From: Halichondria panicea
Taxonomy: Eukaryota; Porifera; Demospongiae; Suberitida; Halichondriidae
Assembly (NCBI RefSeq): GCF_963675165.1
Contig: NC_087390.1
Location: 1,631,501 to 1,695,500, forward strand
Reading direction: 5' to 3'
DNA length: 64,000 nt
Shown here one piece after another: positions 36,401 through 47,259 of the stretch (positions within the stretch are counted from its first letter, which is position 1; every line of letters starts with the position of its first letter). Below the pieces are notes generated by a model. That model worked only from the letters and a program-made list of their open reading frames with translations. It ran no database searches and had not been told where the DNA came from. A program made the position numbers and the translations under genes.

Positions 36401-38562
36401 TATGGTATGGTTTTTGATTGAATGAGCTCATCGTAAAATCTACTGTGATTTAATTGACAAAACGAGGTTGTTTTGTGTTTCGTACTCATTGTTTTGTAAG
36501 GGTCCAGTTTCTGAAAAAACTCGCAAGAACATTGACATAATGCATCACAGTGCTTACATAATTATGTATGCATGTAACTCTCAACAGACCAACTGACCTC
36601 TCCCGTTACGTAGAAGTCGTTTGTCTGGTACTCGGAGAAGACAGTGAAGAATTGAGTGAGGGCAGAGTACAAGTTGACTGCCACCTCCACTTCATTAGTA
36701 GAGAATCCTTTACTGTCGTTAGTGAAACTGAAACCAGTGCCGACCTGAGGAGAATAAAATAAAAATGGTGAGAAAAAGTATCTCCTATGCGGGGAATCGA
36801 ACCCCGGCTACGACAGTGAGAGTGTCGGATCCTAACCACTAGACCACATGGAACTACTTATCATGGTTGCTTTCAGCTGTTACGAATGAGGTGGGTGCTG
36901 CCATAACACGAAACAAAAAACTATCTCCCATGCGGGGAATCGAACCCCGGCCACGACGGTGAGAGCGTCGGATCCTAACCACTAGACCACATGGGACTAC
37001 TTATCATCCATGCTTCCAGCTGTTACGAATGGGGTGGGTGCTACCATAACACGAAACAAAAAACTATCTCCCATGCGGGGAATCGAACCCCGGCCACGAC
37101 GGTGAGAGCGTCGGATCCTAACCACTAGACCACATGGGACTACTTATCATGATTGCTTTCAGCTGTTACGAATGAGGTGGGTGCTGCCAAACAAAAAACT
37201 ATCTCCCATGCGGGGAATCGAACCCCGGCAACGACGGTGAGAGCGTCGGATCCTAACCACTAGACCACATGGGACTACTTATCATGATTGCTTTCAGCTG
37301 TTACGAATGAGGTGGGTGCTGCCATAACACGAAACAAAAAACTATCTCCCATGCGGGGAATCGAACCCCGGCCACGACGGTGAGAGCGTCGGATCCTAAC
37401 CACTAGACCACATGGGACTACTTATCATGCTTGTTTCCAGCTGTTACGAATGAGGTGGGTGCTGCCATAACACGAAACAAAAAACTATCTCCCATGCGGG
37501 GAATCGAACCCCGGCCACGACGGTGAGAGCGTCGGATCCTAACCACTAGACCACATGGGACTGCACATTTACTCACAGGATTGTCGATGTACAGCATGTT
37601 GTAGTCAGTGTTCCAGTTGATTTTTCTGAGAGACACCTTCCCGCTGGAGTCCACCACGAGGGGGCCGTTCTCGTTAAACAGACCAAAGAGGGAGGAGCCT
37701 CCGGGACCACCTTGAAGCCACACTACTACAGGAGCAGATTTATCGTCATTCTGGGGAATCAAAAAAAGAGAAAACATTTGCTTCAATGCCACAACAATTA
37801 ACAATTAAGTACATCTGCAATCAGCACAATACATTGAACCACACAGCACATTATAATTTACCTGTGCAGGGAAGAACCAGAAGAACATGTTTCCATTGTA
37901 AGTCTCATTGACAGTGAGGAAGCCAGAGTAACTGGTCACACCAGCTAGCTTCTCCGTCACTTCACTCAACTTGTGAGCTGCAGAGGAAGAGTACAAATTA
38001 AATAACAAGACACCATAGAGTTATATCACATAATGACACAATATTCACAGCAGCTATGAATAACTCTACGAGACCATCATGTGATTGTGATTGAGTACCC
38101 AATTTTACCAATACGCTCAACTACGTAGGTACCATAACAAACCTAGATGGATGAAGTATTAATTAAAGCTGTGTACATGCAATGATTCAATATTGATCGA
38201 TAGGTACAACGAGAAATCATCAACAGGTCAATTCACACAGAGATTGTGTCTTCAGAACATTCTTTTCCAACTACACCATTTCCATTTGAACATATTTTCC
38301 CTAACGTTTGCCATTCCATTTTCTCAGATTATAAGCAATGAACTATTACAGTACTTACTATAGAGTCATGCAAAACCTCACCAGTGGTGACATCTCCCTT
38401 CTTTATGTAGGGAGTGAGGTAGAGAGGGTCTCCAGGATCTGCACCCAGTGAGGGACGATAGGTAGCCTTGTGCTGATGGAATATGGACCCCAGTGGAGAA
38501 CTGAGCACCAGAGGAAGCAACAGAACAGAGAGAAGAATCAGCTTCTCCATTGCTGCAGCCAT
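33475..38562 (-). CDS. Serine carboxypeptidase, CPVL-like (paralogue 2)
   Basis: Family S10 peptidase, eleven exons: 38382-38562, 37862-37977, 37577-37750, 36598-36744, 36197-36322, 35722-35853, 35503-35577, 35023-35145, 34357-34410, 34174-34287, 33475-33636, together 1404 nt and 467 residues. Signal peptide KLILLSVLLLPLVLSS. Met at 38562 is used here, with Met 38550 as alternative. Triad: Ser207 (GESYGG), Asp385 (NGQLD), His442 (GGGHILPF). Exon 7 is 24 nt shorter than in paralogue 1, losing eight residues near the NVTGSTNYYN region. The C-terminus ends NMPDHGF instead of NMQ. Intron 3 carries six tRNA-Glu genes. Its start codon is about 100 bp from that of the divergent TATDN1 gene. Confidence 0.93.
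34780..35012. mobile_element. MITE with ACCGTA termini and ACCACGAAT subrepeats
   Basis: The left end ACCGTACAGCTG and the block CAAAATATTCGTGGTT are mirrored by AACCACGAATGTTTTG and TATATACGGT at the right. Several internal ACCACGAAT words are present. The right end is 10 nt from the splice donor of carboxypeptidase 2 exon 8. Confidence 0.5.
36782..36853 (-). tRNA. tRNA-Glu (CUC), diverged copy
   Basis: Same cloverleaf as the other copies but with substitutions: a C-A mismatch and a G-T pair in the acceptor stem, and anticodon stem CGACA/TGTCG. The loop is still CTCTCAC and the T loop GGTTCGATTCC is intact. It is the most diverged unit of the six and may be decaying. Confidence 0.8.
36925..36996 (-). 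tRNA. tRNA-Glu (CUC)
   Basis: Intact 72-nt cloverleaf with acceptor TCCCATG/CATGGGA, loop CTCTCAC and T arm GGGGTTCGATTCCCC. Unit of the tandem array in carboxypeptidase 2 intron 3. Confidence 0.95.
37068..37139 (-). tRNA. tRNA-Glu (CUC)
   Basis: Identical to the neighbouring copy at 36925-36996, and 143 bp from it. Confidence 0.95.
37203..37274 (-). tRNA. tRNA-Glu (CUC)
   Basis: Same cloverleaf, with one substitution after the anticodon stem (GTTGCC in place of GTGGCC). The spacer to the previous unit is 8 bp shorter because ATAACACG is missing. Confidence 0.92.
37346..37417 (-). tRNA. tRNA-Glu (CUC)
   Basis: Intact copy with the same sequence as 36925-36996. Confidence 0.95.
37489..37560 (-). 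tRNA. tRNA-Glu (CUC), position-conserved copy
   Basis: Intact copy whose 5' end is 16 nt after the donor of exon 3, the same place as the single tRNA in carboxypeptidase 1. It is the probable ancestral unit of the array. Confidence 0.95.
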
Positions 38563-38661
38563 AGAAGATATAGAGGTGCGGCTAGAAGGCTCCGGATTTT
38601 TTCTCTTCGAATTCTGTTTGCCACATGGCTGTATAGATATATGAGAAGGTTTCTAGGAATT
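38563..38661. promoter_or_regulatory. Compact bidirectional promoter between carboxypeptidase 2 and TATDN1
   Basis: Only 99 bp separate the two start codons (78 bp if TATDN1 starts at its upstream Met 38641). No TATA box is visible. The stretch holds GGCTCCGG and a T-rich run. Both 5' UTRs must lie here, or use spliced leader exons elsewhere. Confidence 0.6.
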
Positions 38662-41600
38662 ATGGCCACCAGTAGGAAGCTCAGAATGATTGGTGAGCAG
38701 CTATATAATGGTAAAGAGAGCACAATTATGAGCTAAACAATGTGTTTTTTCCCTGCAGATATTGGAGCTAATCTAACAGGTTTGTGAGAATAATAAGATG
38801 GCGAACACATACCATCCTTAATACGTTGTGTAGATCCAGTTTTCCAGGGGATGTATCGTGGCAAGCAAGCGCATCCAAGTTAGTGACAACTTCGATTGAG
38901 TAATACAGTTTCAGAATTCACAGTCATAATTTTTGTTAATCTCTCAATTATTTTCAGGTGACCTAGAGGATGTTCTTGCACGTGCAAGGGAGACGGGTGT
39001 GGAGAAGGTCTGGTGTGCTGTACCAGCCCATACTATACTATTTTATGATTATTCCTTTTGCTTCGTAGATCATAATCACTGGAGGTACCCTCAAAGACAG
39101 CGAGGGCGCTCTCACTATGGCCAAAACTACCGGTATTAAGTTGCCCTCTACTAGCTATTGCTAATGCACTTCTGAGATCTCTAACCTCTGATACATTGTG
39201 TACAGTATTACGTATGATTATCGGCTCAGATTTTTGTGTATTGAGCTTCACATACTACTCATTTCAGTACCGTAACAATTGTAGTAGCCAGTAGCCTGTT
39301 GTAGTACTAATACTATACATACAAACTCTTTTTGAAATTGTTAGCAACAAAGTTATGCATGGCCTCTCAAACATAGCTACGAAAACAGCTAATTTTCATG
39401 CTATAATAATTATTAATTTTTACCACACGTGCTGACTGTAATTCCACCCTCTCAGAGCAGCTGTACTGCACTGTTGGTTGCCATCCCACTCGCTGTGGAG
39501 AATTTGAAGGGACAGCTGGCACCAGTCCAGAGCAATACCTGGAGCAGCTGCTGACACTGGTGGAGGAGAACAAGAGTAAAGTGGCAGCCATTGGAGAGTG
39601 TGGTTTAGGTATGTCCTCCATAGCCTTCTATATAATACTTTGCTTTTTATCACTTTAGATTATGACAGGCTTCATTTTTGTGACAAGCCACTTCAGTTAA
39701 AGTAAGATTAGCGTTGTGATTGTTTATGTGCAACACAATACTCGAAAGCAGGTATTTTGAGAAGCAGTTTTATCTGTCTGAAAAAACTGGACTTCCGCTC
39801 TTTCTCCATTGTAGAAATGCATTTGGCGACTTCATTGGTAATAAAGGCGGCATTGTTCTTTTTGTATGATTAATTAAGGTAATTTACTCCTCTGCAGACA
39901 TAATAGAAAGAAATAGAACACGTTTCAGTGGAGGAGTGGTGAGTGCATTAAAATACTAAGGATGATCTTTCTGTAGTAAAAAAAAAATGCGTTGACCAGG
40001 AGTAGAACCTCTTCTGTGTTCAATGTAAATTATTTTGTGTAATAAAAAAAAAGATGCACTGACCGGGAATCGAACCCGGGCCTCCCGCGTGGCAGGCGAG
40101 AATTCTACCACTGAACCATCAGTGCTGGCTGTCAACTTTACCAATTAATATGTGATTTATATCGATCCGTGATTGCATTTACTAAGGATTACGAGTGCCC
40201 ATTAACTTTTTTCTTTTTATTATTGAGGTCCATTCATTCACTGGGACTCTACCGGAGGCTATGTGTGCAATAGAACATGGACTCTATATTGGGATCAATG
40301 GATGGTATGATATTCTGTGCCCAGAGGAGGTACGACACGAGTACCTCGATTTATATAGCCTCTGCAATTAACGTTGAGTGTGGGCGTCTAATTATCCGCC
40401 CCCACGCTCAACGTTATTGCAGAGGCTAATTGCTAAATCGAGATACTCGTGTCGACCGTACCTCTTCTAGATTTGTTCTGCGCCACAAACTGCCACTATA
40501 TATATAAAACCTACTGTATCCACACAGTTCGCTGAAGACAGCTGAAAATCTTGAAGTTGTCAGGGCAATACCAGCAGACAAGCTAATGATTGAAACCGGT
40601 AAAGAATCAGTAAACAGTAAACAGTATTAAGCAATAATAGATTAGATTGTTGAATGTGCCAGCCATTTTCATTGTTCTAAACAGGTAACGCCAAATATAT
40701 AGAACTATGTGAAGGTCATTCTTAGTGAACTGCCAAGAGCTTGTTCTGGCACTTACATATTCAGAGCTGCTGAAATTAAATTTGTTCGGCTATTTGTATT
40801 TTAATAGTCCCTCTTGCAACTACTTGTGTATCGTTACATCACTCCCACTCGTGTGTCTCAGCGTGCAGGTCGATGCAGCATATTCTGTATACCTGTATAG
40901 TACGTATAAGAATCTTTCTTAAATACAAGCAACACGTGCATTACATCATTACATTGATGGAATTGTGGTTCTCCTTACCTTGATAAATAAACCACCCACG
41001 CAGTTTGTACTCTTACATTTGTTATGACTCTTAGAATACCTGTAGGTGGGTGAGTTGCCTCTACCCTCCACTTATAAGTTAGTATGAGATTATGGTCTAG
41101 AGATGGTTTATAATGCTGAGGGTATTATAGTCATGTATAATTATATTGGGGGCATATAGTGATATAGCATAATAAATTATTGGCCAGCCGATAATTATAT
41201 TTTTTAAACCAAAATAATATTATTAGTATAACGGTAGTAAATTTTTTGTTTGGCTCGAAACAGATTTTGTTTTAGTAAACTTGTCTTTGATGCTTTTCCT
41301 AGGATTCTTGATGCATTGGATATTAGAACCACACCTCGACCACAAGTATCCGTTACTGGAGGTATCAATAGGTTTTCTTGGACCTTTTTAAACCTTTAAA
41401 ACATGCAATAGAGTCACTAGACAGATAATCCTTGCGTTGATTTTCCATAGCAACCTTAATAATTATTTGTTTTTGTCACAATTTCAGTTCCACAGTGACC
41501 TCAGCATACTGTGTTTGTCTATAACGTTAAAAATCAATTCTTCTCTTGTTTTGTTGGGGTCACATGGTCTAAGGTCACTCTACCCTCAATGCCTCAGGCT

Positions 41601-44386
41601 GAATAGCATGCAACTATCAGTGGATGTTCCAGTAGAGTACAGCTCTATTGAGTAGGTTCTTTGTTTGGTTAGATCTGTATCTGTCATTGTGACCACCAAA
41701 CGATTTTTTAGAAATTTAAATCAATCAGCTAATAAAGTAGCCGTAGCAATAGCATCATGCCCACTGTGCGTGTGTGGTATTGCCAATAACACTTTGAATA
41801 GATGAATGGTGCCTGGTGCACTGCATGCATGACTACCAGCCGCTAAAAAAATGCTTGGAGGCGCGTAGAAATAATACTAAACGGTGGGGTGGAGTTGTAA
41901 TGTAAGCATTGTAAAAACCTTGTGAACTAAAGTACGCCTTTGTGCATACAGTATTGGGTCCAACTAGTTTTTGGAGTCATAGATGCTTTGCCATTATTTT
42001 TTATAGAATTCTGTACAAGTAGCCTCATGGTAGCAATTCTAACCCCCACACACATTGTTAGACGCCCCCTGGTGTGAGATCAAACCTAGATTCTAACCCC
42101 CCCCCCCCACACACACACACACTGTTAGATGCCCCCTGGTGTGAGATGAGACCTACCCACGCAAGCAGTAAGCTAATAGAGACATCGTTCCCCTCCAAGA
42201 AGAAGGAGAGGTGGGAGAGAGGAGTGGCCGTCAAGAGCAGGAACGAACCGAGGAACATACTGTGAGTATAACAAACATAAGGGAAGGGCGTTACCATGGA
42301 AATATTGGTATTGATAGGTAGGTGCAAGCAACGGGGAAATTGCCCAAGTCGAGCTTAATTTTGTAATTGCTGCATTTACAGCATGCATGGATATAGCCTC
42401 GATCCACACAACAAGTTGTTAGTCTCACAGTGTCTTATAGAAATCCCTTATTTGAGTGAGTTGACATGCAGTCGATTATCTTCGATTATGTATTGGTCAG
42501 TAAACACTTATCCTTATTGTTGTCGCGAAGGTAGCTACAAGAATGTTTACAGTACAAGCTTCCTCAATTACCTCTTGTTGTGTCAACAGAATGGTCAAAG
42601 CAGACCATTCAGGGCCTTGCATGTATTGAGTAATACAATTTTGGACCCCACCTAGACTGTAGCATTCTTTCTAGTATGTGCACTTGATTACTTGCTAGTC
42701 TGTGTGTCTGGTATTGCTCAAAATTCAACATTGCTGTGCTATTCTGTTATTTGGCACAGTAAGGAAAGGGTATTATGCTCAAAGCTTCATTGTAATCAGC
42801 TTTGATGGTTTGTTATGGGTAAACTTGTTTGCCAGATTATTGACCTCATTATACTGAACTCACAGAATCCGACGGAAAAAAATAGGCGTCTTCCTGCCTT
42901 ATTGTCCATGGCAGCAGTTTCTCGGGTATGATACATTGAGAATTTAATTTTAATTCTATGTATACAGTATGCCATGACTTCCCACCAGGAATGTAGAGAA
43001 AAAACTGCCCTAAACTTTCATACAGCAAGGTGTCATACAAGGGAGAGGAAAGGGGGATATCCCCCCTCTGGCTCCAATTCCCCACCCCCCTATAGTTGTA
43101 TGACTGAGTGTCCATAGCTGGCAATTTTACATACTAACAGGGTAGACAGTTGACCTTTTTTAGCAACATTTTCTGGTTACTTTTCAAAAGCATGCCTTAT
43201 TTCCCCCTTTTACTTTAAAATCCTGTATGACACCTGTTAACAGTGTAATTGCATTTACTTGTTAGTAGTTGCAGCTAGCAAAGTTAAGTTGCACTGTATG
43301 TATACGTGTACGTGCAGCTAATAACTAGTTTGAAATATCTCCCTTTAGTCACAGGTACACTGCAGTAGTCGTGTGTATAGTGATAGGTGTCATATCGTTT
43401 GAAGCTTTGTGTCATTTCCCTCTCTCTTTTATCACAAGCCAAAATATCCGTTGATCAGATTGACACTTTGTTGTTTTTGATTGCTCTCCTTCAAGTTGTC
43501 GTATTTAGTCTCCCTCCCTCTTTAAACAAAGCAAAGGAAATATCTCCCCTTGACCTTTGACCCTATGCTACAGTCTGTCTCCACATATACACATACCCAG
43601 TGAGATATTCGTGGAAGTGTTAAACAGGTTCGATTATTTATAGCATGCTAAAATCTCATTTACATACTATTATGACTGTAGGTGGGGTTATTTATTTTCA
43701 AAATCATCGCAGAGAAATGTAATTTGGTGTACATATCCATATGCTCGCTCACCTTGAAGCAACTCTTGAATATGATTATCTACTCCAGTTTTAGTCCTTA
43801 ATTAGTTTTCAAAATAATTTATAGTGGAGAGATAATCACTGTATGGCGTTGTAAGTTGGCACTGTATAATTGTATTGAAAGCTCTTGTGTTCTTAAATTA
43901 TTGTGTTTGCAAGTTTAGGTGTCCATTTGTACATCGACATGAAATATGGGCCAGAACTTGTGTATCCATGCAATTACTGTTCAAACCATATACATAAATT
44001 GCTTTTACTAGAAAATTACTCAAAAATTAATATTAATGTGCTGCTACGCTGGGTACCAAAATTAATGTACACTAAGTGATTTCGATGTGGCGTACGCGTC
44101 CAATCAAAATACTTGTATCCGATGTTGTATATACACAAACACAGTAATTACACGTGTTAAATCAATTATGCTAACTTTGGTGTGGTCATAATGTGCATGG
44201 TTTAATAGACTCGTTATTAACTTAGTGCATGATGCAGATACAACACATGTGCGCTTGCCCTCAGGCGTTGTTATCACTTGCAGATGTGTTTTGGAGGCGG
44301 TCGCAAAACTACAGAAAATGGACAAATTTGAGTTAGCAGATCAGATATATAGAAATACTTGCACGCTATTCAAGTGGGCAATATGA
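38662..44386 (+). CDS. TATDN1: TatD-family metal-dependent deoxyribonuclease (TATDN1 orthologue)
   Basis: Thirteen exons: 38662-38692, 38759-38779, 38834-38878, 38958-39007, 39069-39132, 39456-39608, 39659-39701, 39752-39837, 39898-39938, 40228-40304, 40528-40598, 42129-42261, 44284-44386, together 918 nt and 305 residues (human about 297). All phases agree. It begins [24 protein letters not shown]-barrel metal and catalytic motifs: [31 protein letters not shown], and ETDAPWCE. As in TATDN1, the usual N-terminal HxH is replaced (DIGANL). The last exon encodes [14 protein letters not shown], matching the C-terminal helix of the family. A Met 21 nt upstream (38641) could be used instead. The first introns are 55-80 bp, the last two 1.5 and 2.0 kb. 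Confidence 0.93.
39989..40012 (-). pseudogene. tRNA 3'-end relic
   Basis: TGCGTTGACCAGGAGTAGAA resembles the acceptor and T-arm end of the adjacent tRNA-Gly with several substitutions. The flanking A-runs also resemble each other, so it looks like a truncated duplicate. Confidence 0.4.
40055..40125 (-). tRNA. tRNA-Gly (GCC), antisense in TATDN1 intron
   Basis: 71-nt cloverleaf: acceptor GCACTGA/TCAGTGC, A box TGGTTCAGTGGTAGA, anticodon loop CTGCCAC with GCC closed by CTCGC/GCGGG, B box GGTTCGATTCC, discriminator A. It is opposite in strand to the host gene TATDN1, between exons 9 and 10. Confidence 0.96.
40323..40469. mobile_element. Hairpin MITE with AGAGGAGGTACG termini
   Basis: Near-complete palindrome: GGTACGACACGAGTACCTCG, CCTCTGCAATTAACGTTGAG and their mirrors fill about 147 bp in TATDN1 intron 10. 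It starts 19 nt after the splice donor of exon 10. A partial relative lies at 49079-49115 in the RECK gene. Confidence 0.75.
42044..42080 (+). repeat. Duplicate of the TATDN1 exon 12 splice acceptor and first codons
   Basis: TTGTTAGACGCCCCCTGGTG repeats, with one change, the sequence at the true acceptor (42124-42143, coding APWCE), then diverges and meets a TAA stop. It sits about 80 bp upstream of the real exon, separated by C and CA runs. Confidence 0.7.
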
Positions 44387-44796
44387 CATGACATCATCTT
44401 CCTACATAAGTAATGTTTTTGAGAAAATTAATGTAAATGGTGCTTTGCTGGCAATTATTTTATATGCATGCATGCATTCATTTGTATCTTTTTCAGTCCG
44501 ATTGTCGTATTTCAGTGCTTCGTGTAATTTTAAACATCCCTATTATGTAGAGATAAATACTGCATGCATGTGTATTAAAAAAATTGTTCGTTATTAATTT
44601 TAACCGCAATAATCTAAATCTAATCTCTTCAAGCCTCTGTATATGATCACCACAGTGGTTATGTTTGTATTGATGGAGGTGCATCTACAACTATCTGTTG
44701 TCAGTCCTATCATAACCGTGTACACAGTCCACAATAGCTCAGCTATGTTAATTAAATTACTGGGTATTGGCGGTTTGTAAACACCTTGTAGATGCT

Positions 44797-44804
44797 TATA
44801 AAAG
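44797..44804 (+). promoter_or_regulatory. TATA-box-like element upstream of RECK
   Basis: TATAAAAG about 170 nt before the RECK start codon. It is the only good TATA match in the 590-bp gap after TATDN1. Confidence 0.4.
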
Positions 44805-44975
44805 CCTCATTCAATTGCTGTTGGCAGTCTTATTTGATATCTGATAATATCACTGCAAAGTGAATCAGCTGTCAAACTTTATTTGCAACTGGGACTGCAT
44901 CAACTGCTCTGAATCGCTAGAATCAAGCTATAGGAGAAGATAATCAACTTTTCAGAGAATATTCAATCTTGAACC

Positions 44976-47220
44976 ATGATGAAGGATTGTTCGAGAAACG
45001 GTTGCTTTGGTATCAAGTGTGTGCAGCTCTTAGTGGTGGCAGCTCTGATGAGTGCAGCTGCTGCTAACAGTGAAGGTAAGAGCTGAAGCACTGTCATTAT
45101 TCCGCATCATACATGCAGACTGGCTGCATGCAAATCACTATCCCTATAAAAAAAAAATGTTACTCTTACTGCGTATAATGTATTCAGTTTTCATGTCGAA
45201 CTCCTATAGCATGCAGCCGTGTGCAGTCTGGCTGCAATATGCATGCTAGAGTTTTGTGTGTCTGCATTAATTTTACACACTTACAGCTAATCAAATCATG
45301 TTTATTGTTTGTACCCTAATCCATAGCTCTTCAGTTATTAGTCATAACATAATTGTAGCCTTGCGTGCAATTCGGACAAAGAAATTTATCTATTTTTAGT
45401 GGTCCCTGCTATTAATACAATAGCTGCATGCATGGCTTATAGTTGTTCAAAATTCATTGCTCTGAAATTTTAATAATAACATAATGCTTCCATCCACTGC
45501 AGGACTGGAGCTTTGCTGTGGGAAGATCAGCAGTGACTCTGTTTGCAACGACACTTGTATCAGGGTGAGTGAGAACATGGTTACCAGGCCTTGTGCAGCT
45601 GTAAACAATGCATTTTTTGTGAACTCTTGTGCGTTAACTGTTAGAGCATCACAGCTGGGTCTCATTATAGCAACGAGAAAGAAGTGTTTAACAGCCCGAG
45701 TTGTGTGTGTGTGTTTACACCCAGCTAATGCCTAGCCTCGATTCCAGGCCGCAACCTTAATTGTGAAGGAGACTAGCTAATGCCATGTTTAGACTGTATA
45801 AGGTTAATGGTAAAATCAGCACCAACATGATTGTGAAACTAGCTGCTTTAGAGAGAACTGTACGTAGCTGCTTTATAGAGGGTGCATTGTTATGTACTTG
45901 TGTGCTTATAGATACTGCATGCATTATTATAAATTATATTCTGTGTATTGGTTTCTCTGTTGAGACTTACCTTAAGTAAGTTGAACATTCTTGTCCTTCA
46001 GCTACGTGTATGTACACAGCCGTGCCCATGTAGCAGCTAATAATCATACATATATAGCTCAGCTGAAAATCCATTCCCAAAGTTTATCTGTCAGTCCAAC
46101 TCCCCATAATAATTATGATATCATACAAAGCTCTTAACTCTTTGAAGGGTCTGAATTCTCAGCACTAGTTGGCAGATGTACTGCATTCCATGTTTTCCAA
46201 AGCTCAATTTTCACATGCCACGAGCCAGTGCACGTAATTACATGTATACAGTTAATATTCCAATAACAATGCGAGCTAAGTACATATGAATTGTCCAAGG
46301 AAGATACGTACAGACAAAAAGGATGATTTATTAATATCTAACATATTCAAGGTTAGTATTCTTCCACACAGTGTTGATTTTTCGGGAGATGTGATGAGGA
46401 GGAGGCTCAGTTTTTGAAGTCATTCCGTCTATGACTATCACAGGGAACACTGCATTCATCATGTAGCATCTCTTAGCATGCAATAGATCACAACCAAGAT
46501 GGCGGAGGCCACAGACACTGCTAAGAAAATGATCAGAACCTATAATGGCGAGCACTCCAGCCCCACCTCATACGTAGCATTGCATGACGGTTCCGAACAA
46601 AAGAAGAATTAGATCAGCACTAGAACTTGGCACAGCCTAGCATAAATAGGTAGCTTATATTTCTGATTTTGTCTTCCCTCTTAATTAAACCTATTCGGCT
46701 GGGAGAGACCGCAGACAGCACGGGCCTTTCAGCTTTTTTCTGCTTTTGGTAGCCAATTTGGCTGCCTGTAGTTCATATGCATGGAACATTTTAATTATAA
46801 TTACCTTCGAACTTGGCACCTCATTATAGGAAGCTAAAGTGAATTTTAAATTCTAAGTAAACGACATTTTCGCGTAGTCACTTCCTCATGTCTTAGGCAT
46901 GTCCATTCCAATTATGAAAATATTATAGGGTGCATGTGTTGTTGTTTTTTTGTAGAGAATTTTTTGCGGTGTACACTTTTTGATTGTCTGACTGCTCTTT
47001 GGTTTCTCTGATGTGGTTGGTTGTTGTGGTGACAGTGGTTCAATAGAGTTGGCCTGTAATGTACCTGATGGTAATGATTGGAATAGTTATGTAGATATCA
47101 CATAAGCACACAGCCCTCCCCTGATACACACAAACACACACACACTGAAACACACACAACACATTGTGTACGTACTTAATAAGCAAATGTACATACACCC
47201 ACACACAACACATGCACACA

Positions 47221-47259
<39 letters not shown>

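Larger units (their letters stand above)
36782..37560 (-). repeat. Tandem array of six tRNA-Glu units, about 143 bp each
   Basis: Each unit is one tRNA plus a spacer with TTTCAGCTGTTACGAATGAG and CATAACACGAAACAAAAAAC. Spacing between units is 143, 143, 135, 143 and 143 bp. The spacers are almost identical, pointing to recent unequal crossing-over. Confidence 0.93.

Noticed and set aside
36782-37560. Possible CRISPR-like array of 143-bp periodic repeats
   Set aside because: Units are complete tRNA-Glu genes with nearly identical spacers. Spacing and content do not fit CRISPR, and the DNA is eukaryotic.
36606-37804. Open frames containing RSHRRGRGSIPR-type peptides
   Set aside because: They are read-through of tRNA-Glu genes next to carboxypeptidase exons, not protein-coding extensions.
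41437-41655. 72-codon plus-strand frame in TATDN1 intron 11
   Set aside because: TATDN1 exons 11 and 12 join in phase without it and it has no family similarity, so it is probably intronic chance.
45785-45979. 64-codon frame in RECK intron 2
   Set aside because: Contains a cysteine-bearing stretch but no Cys-knot pattern and no suitable splice sites. Not accepted as a missing RECK exon.
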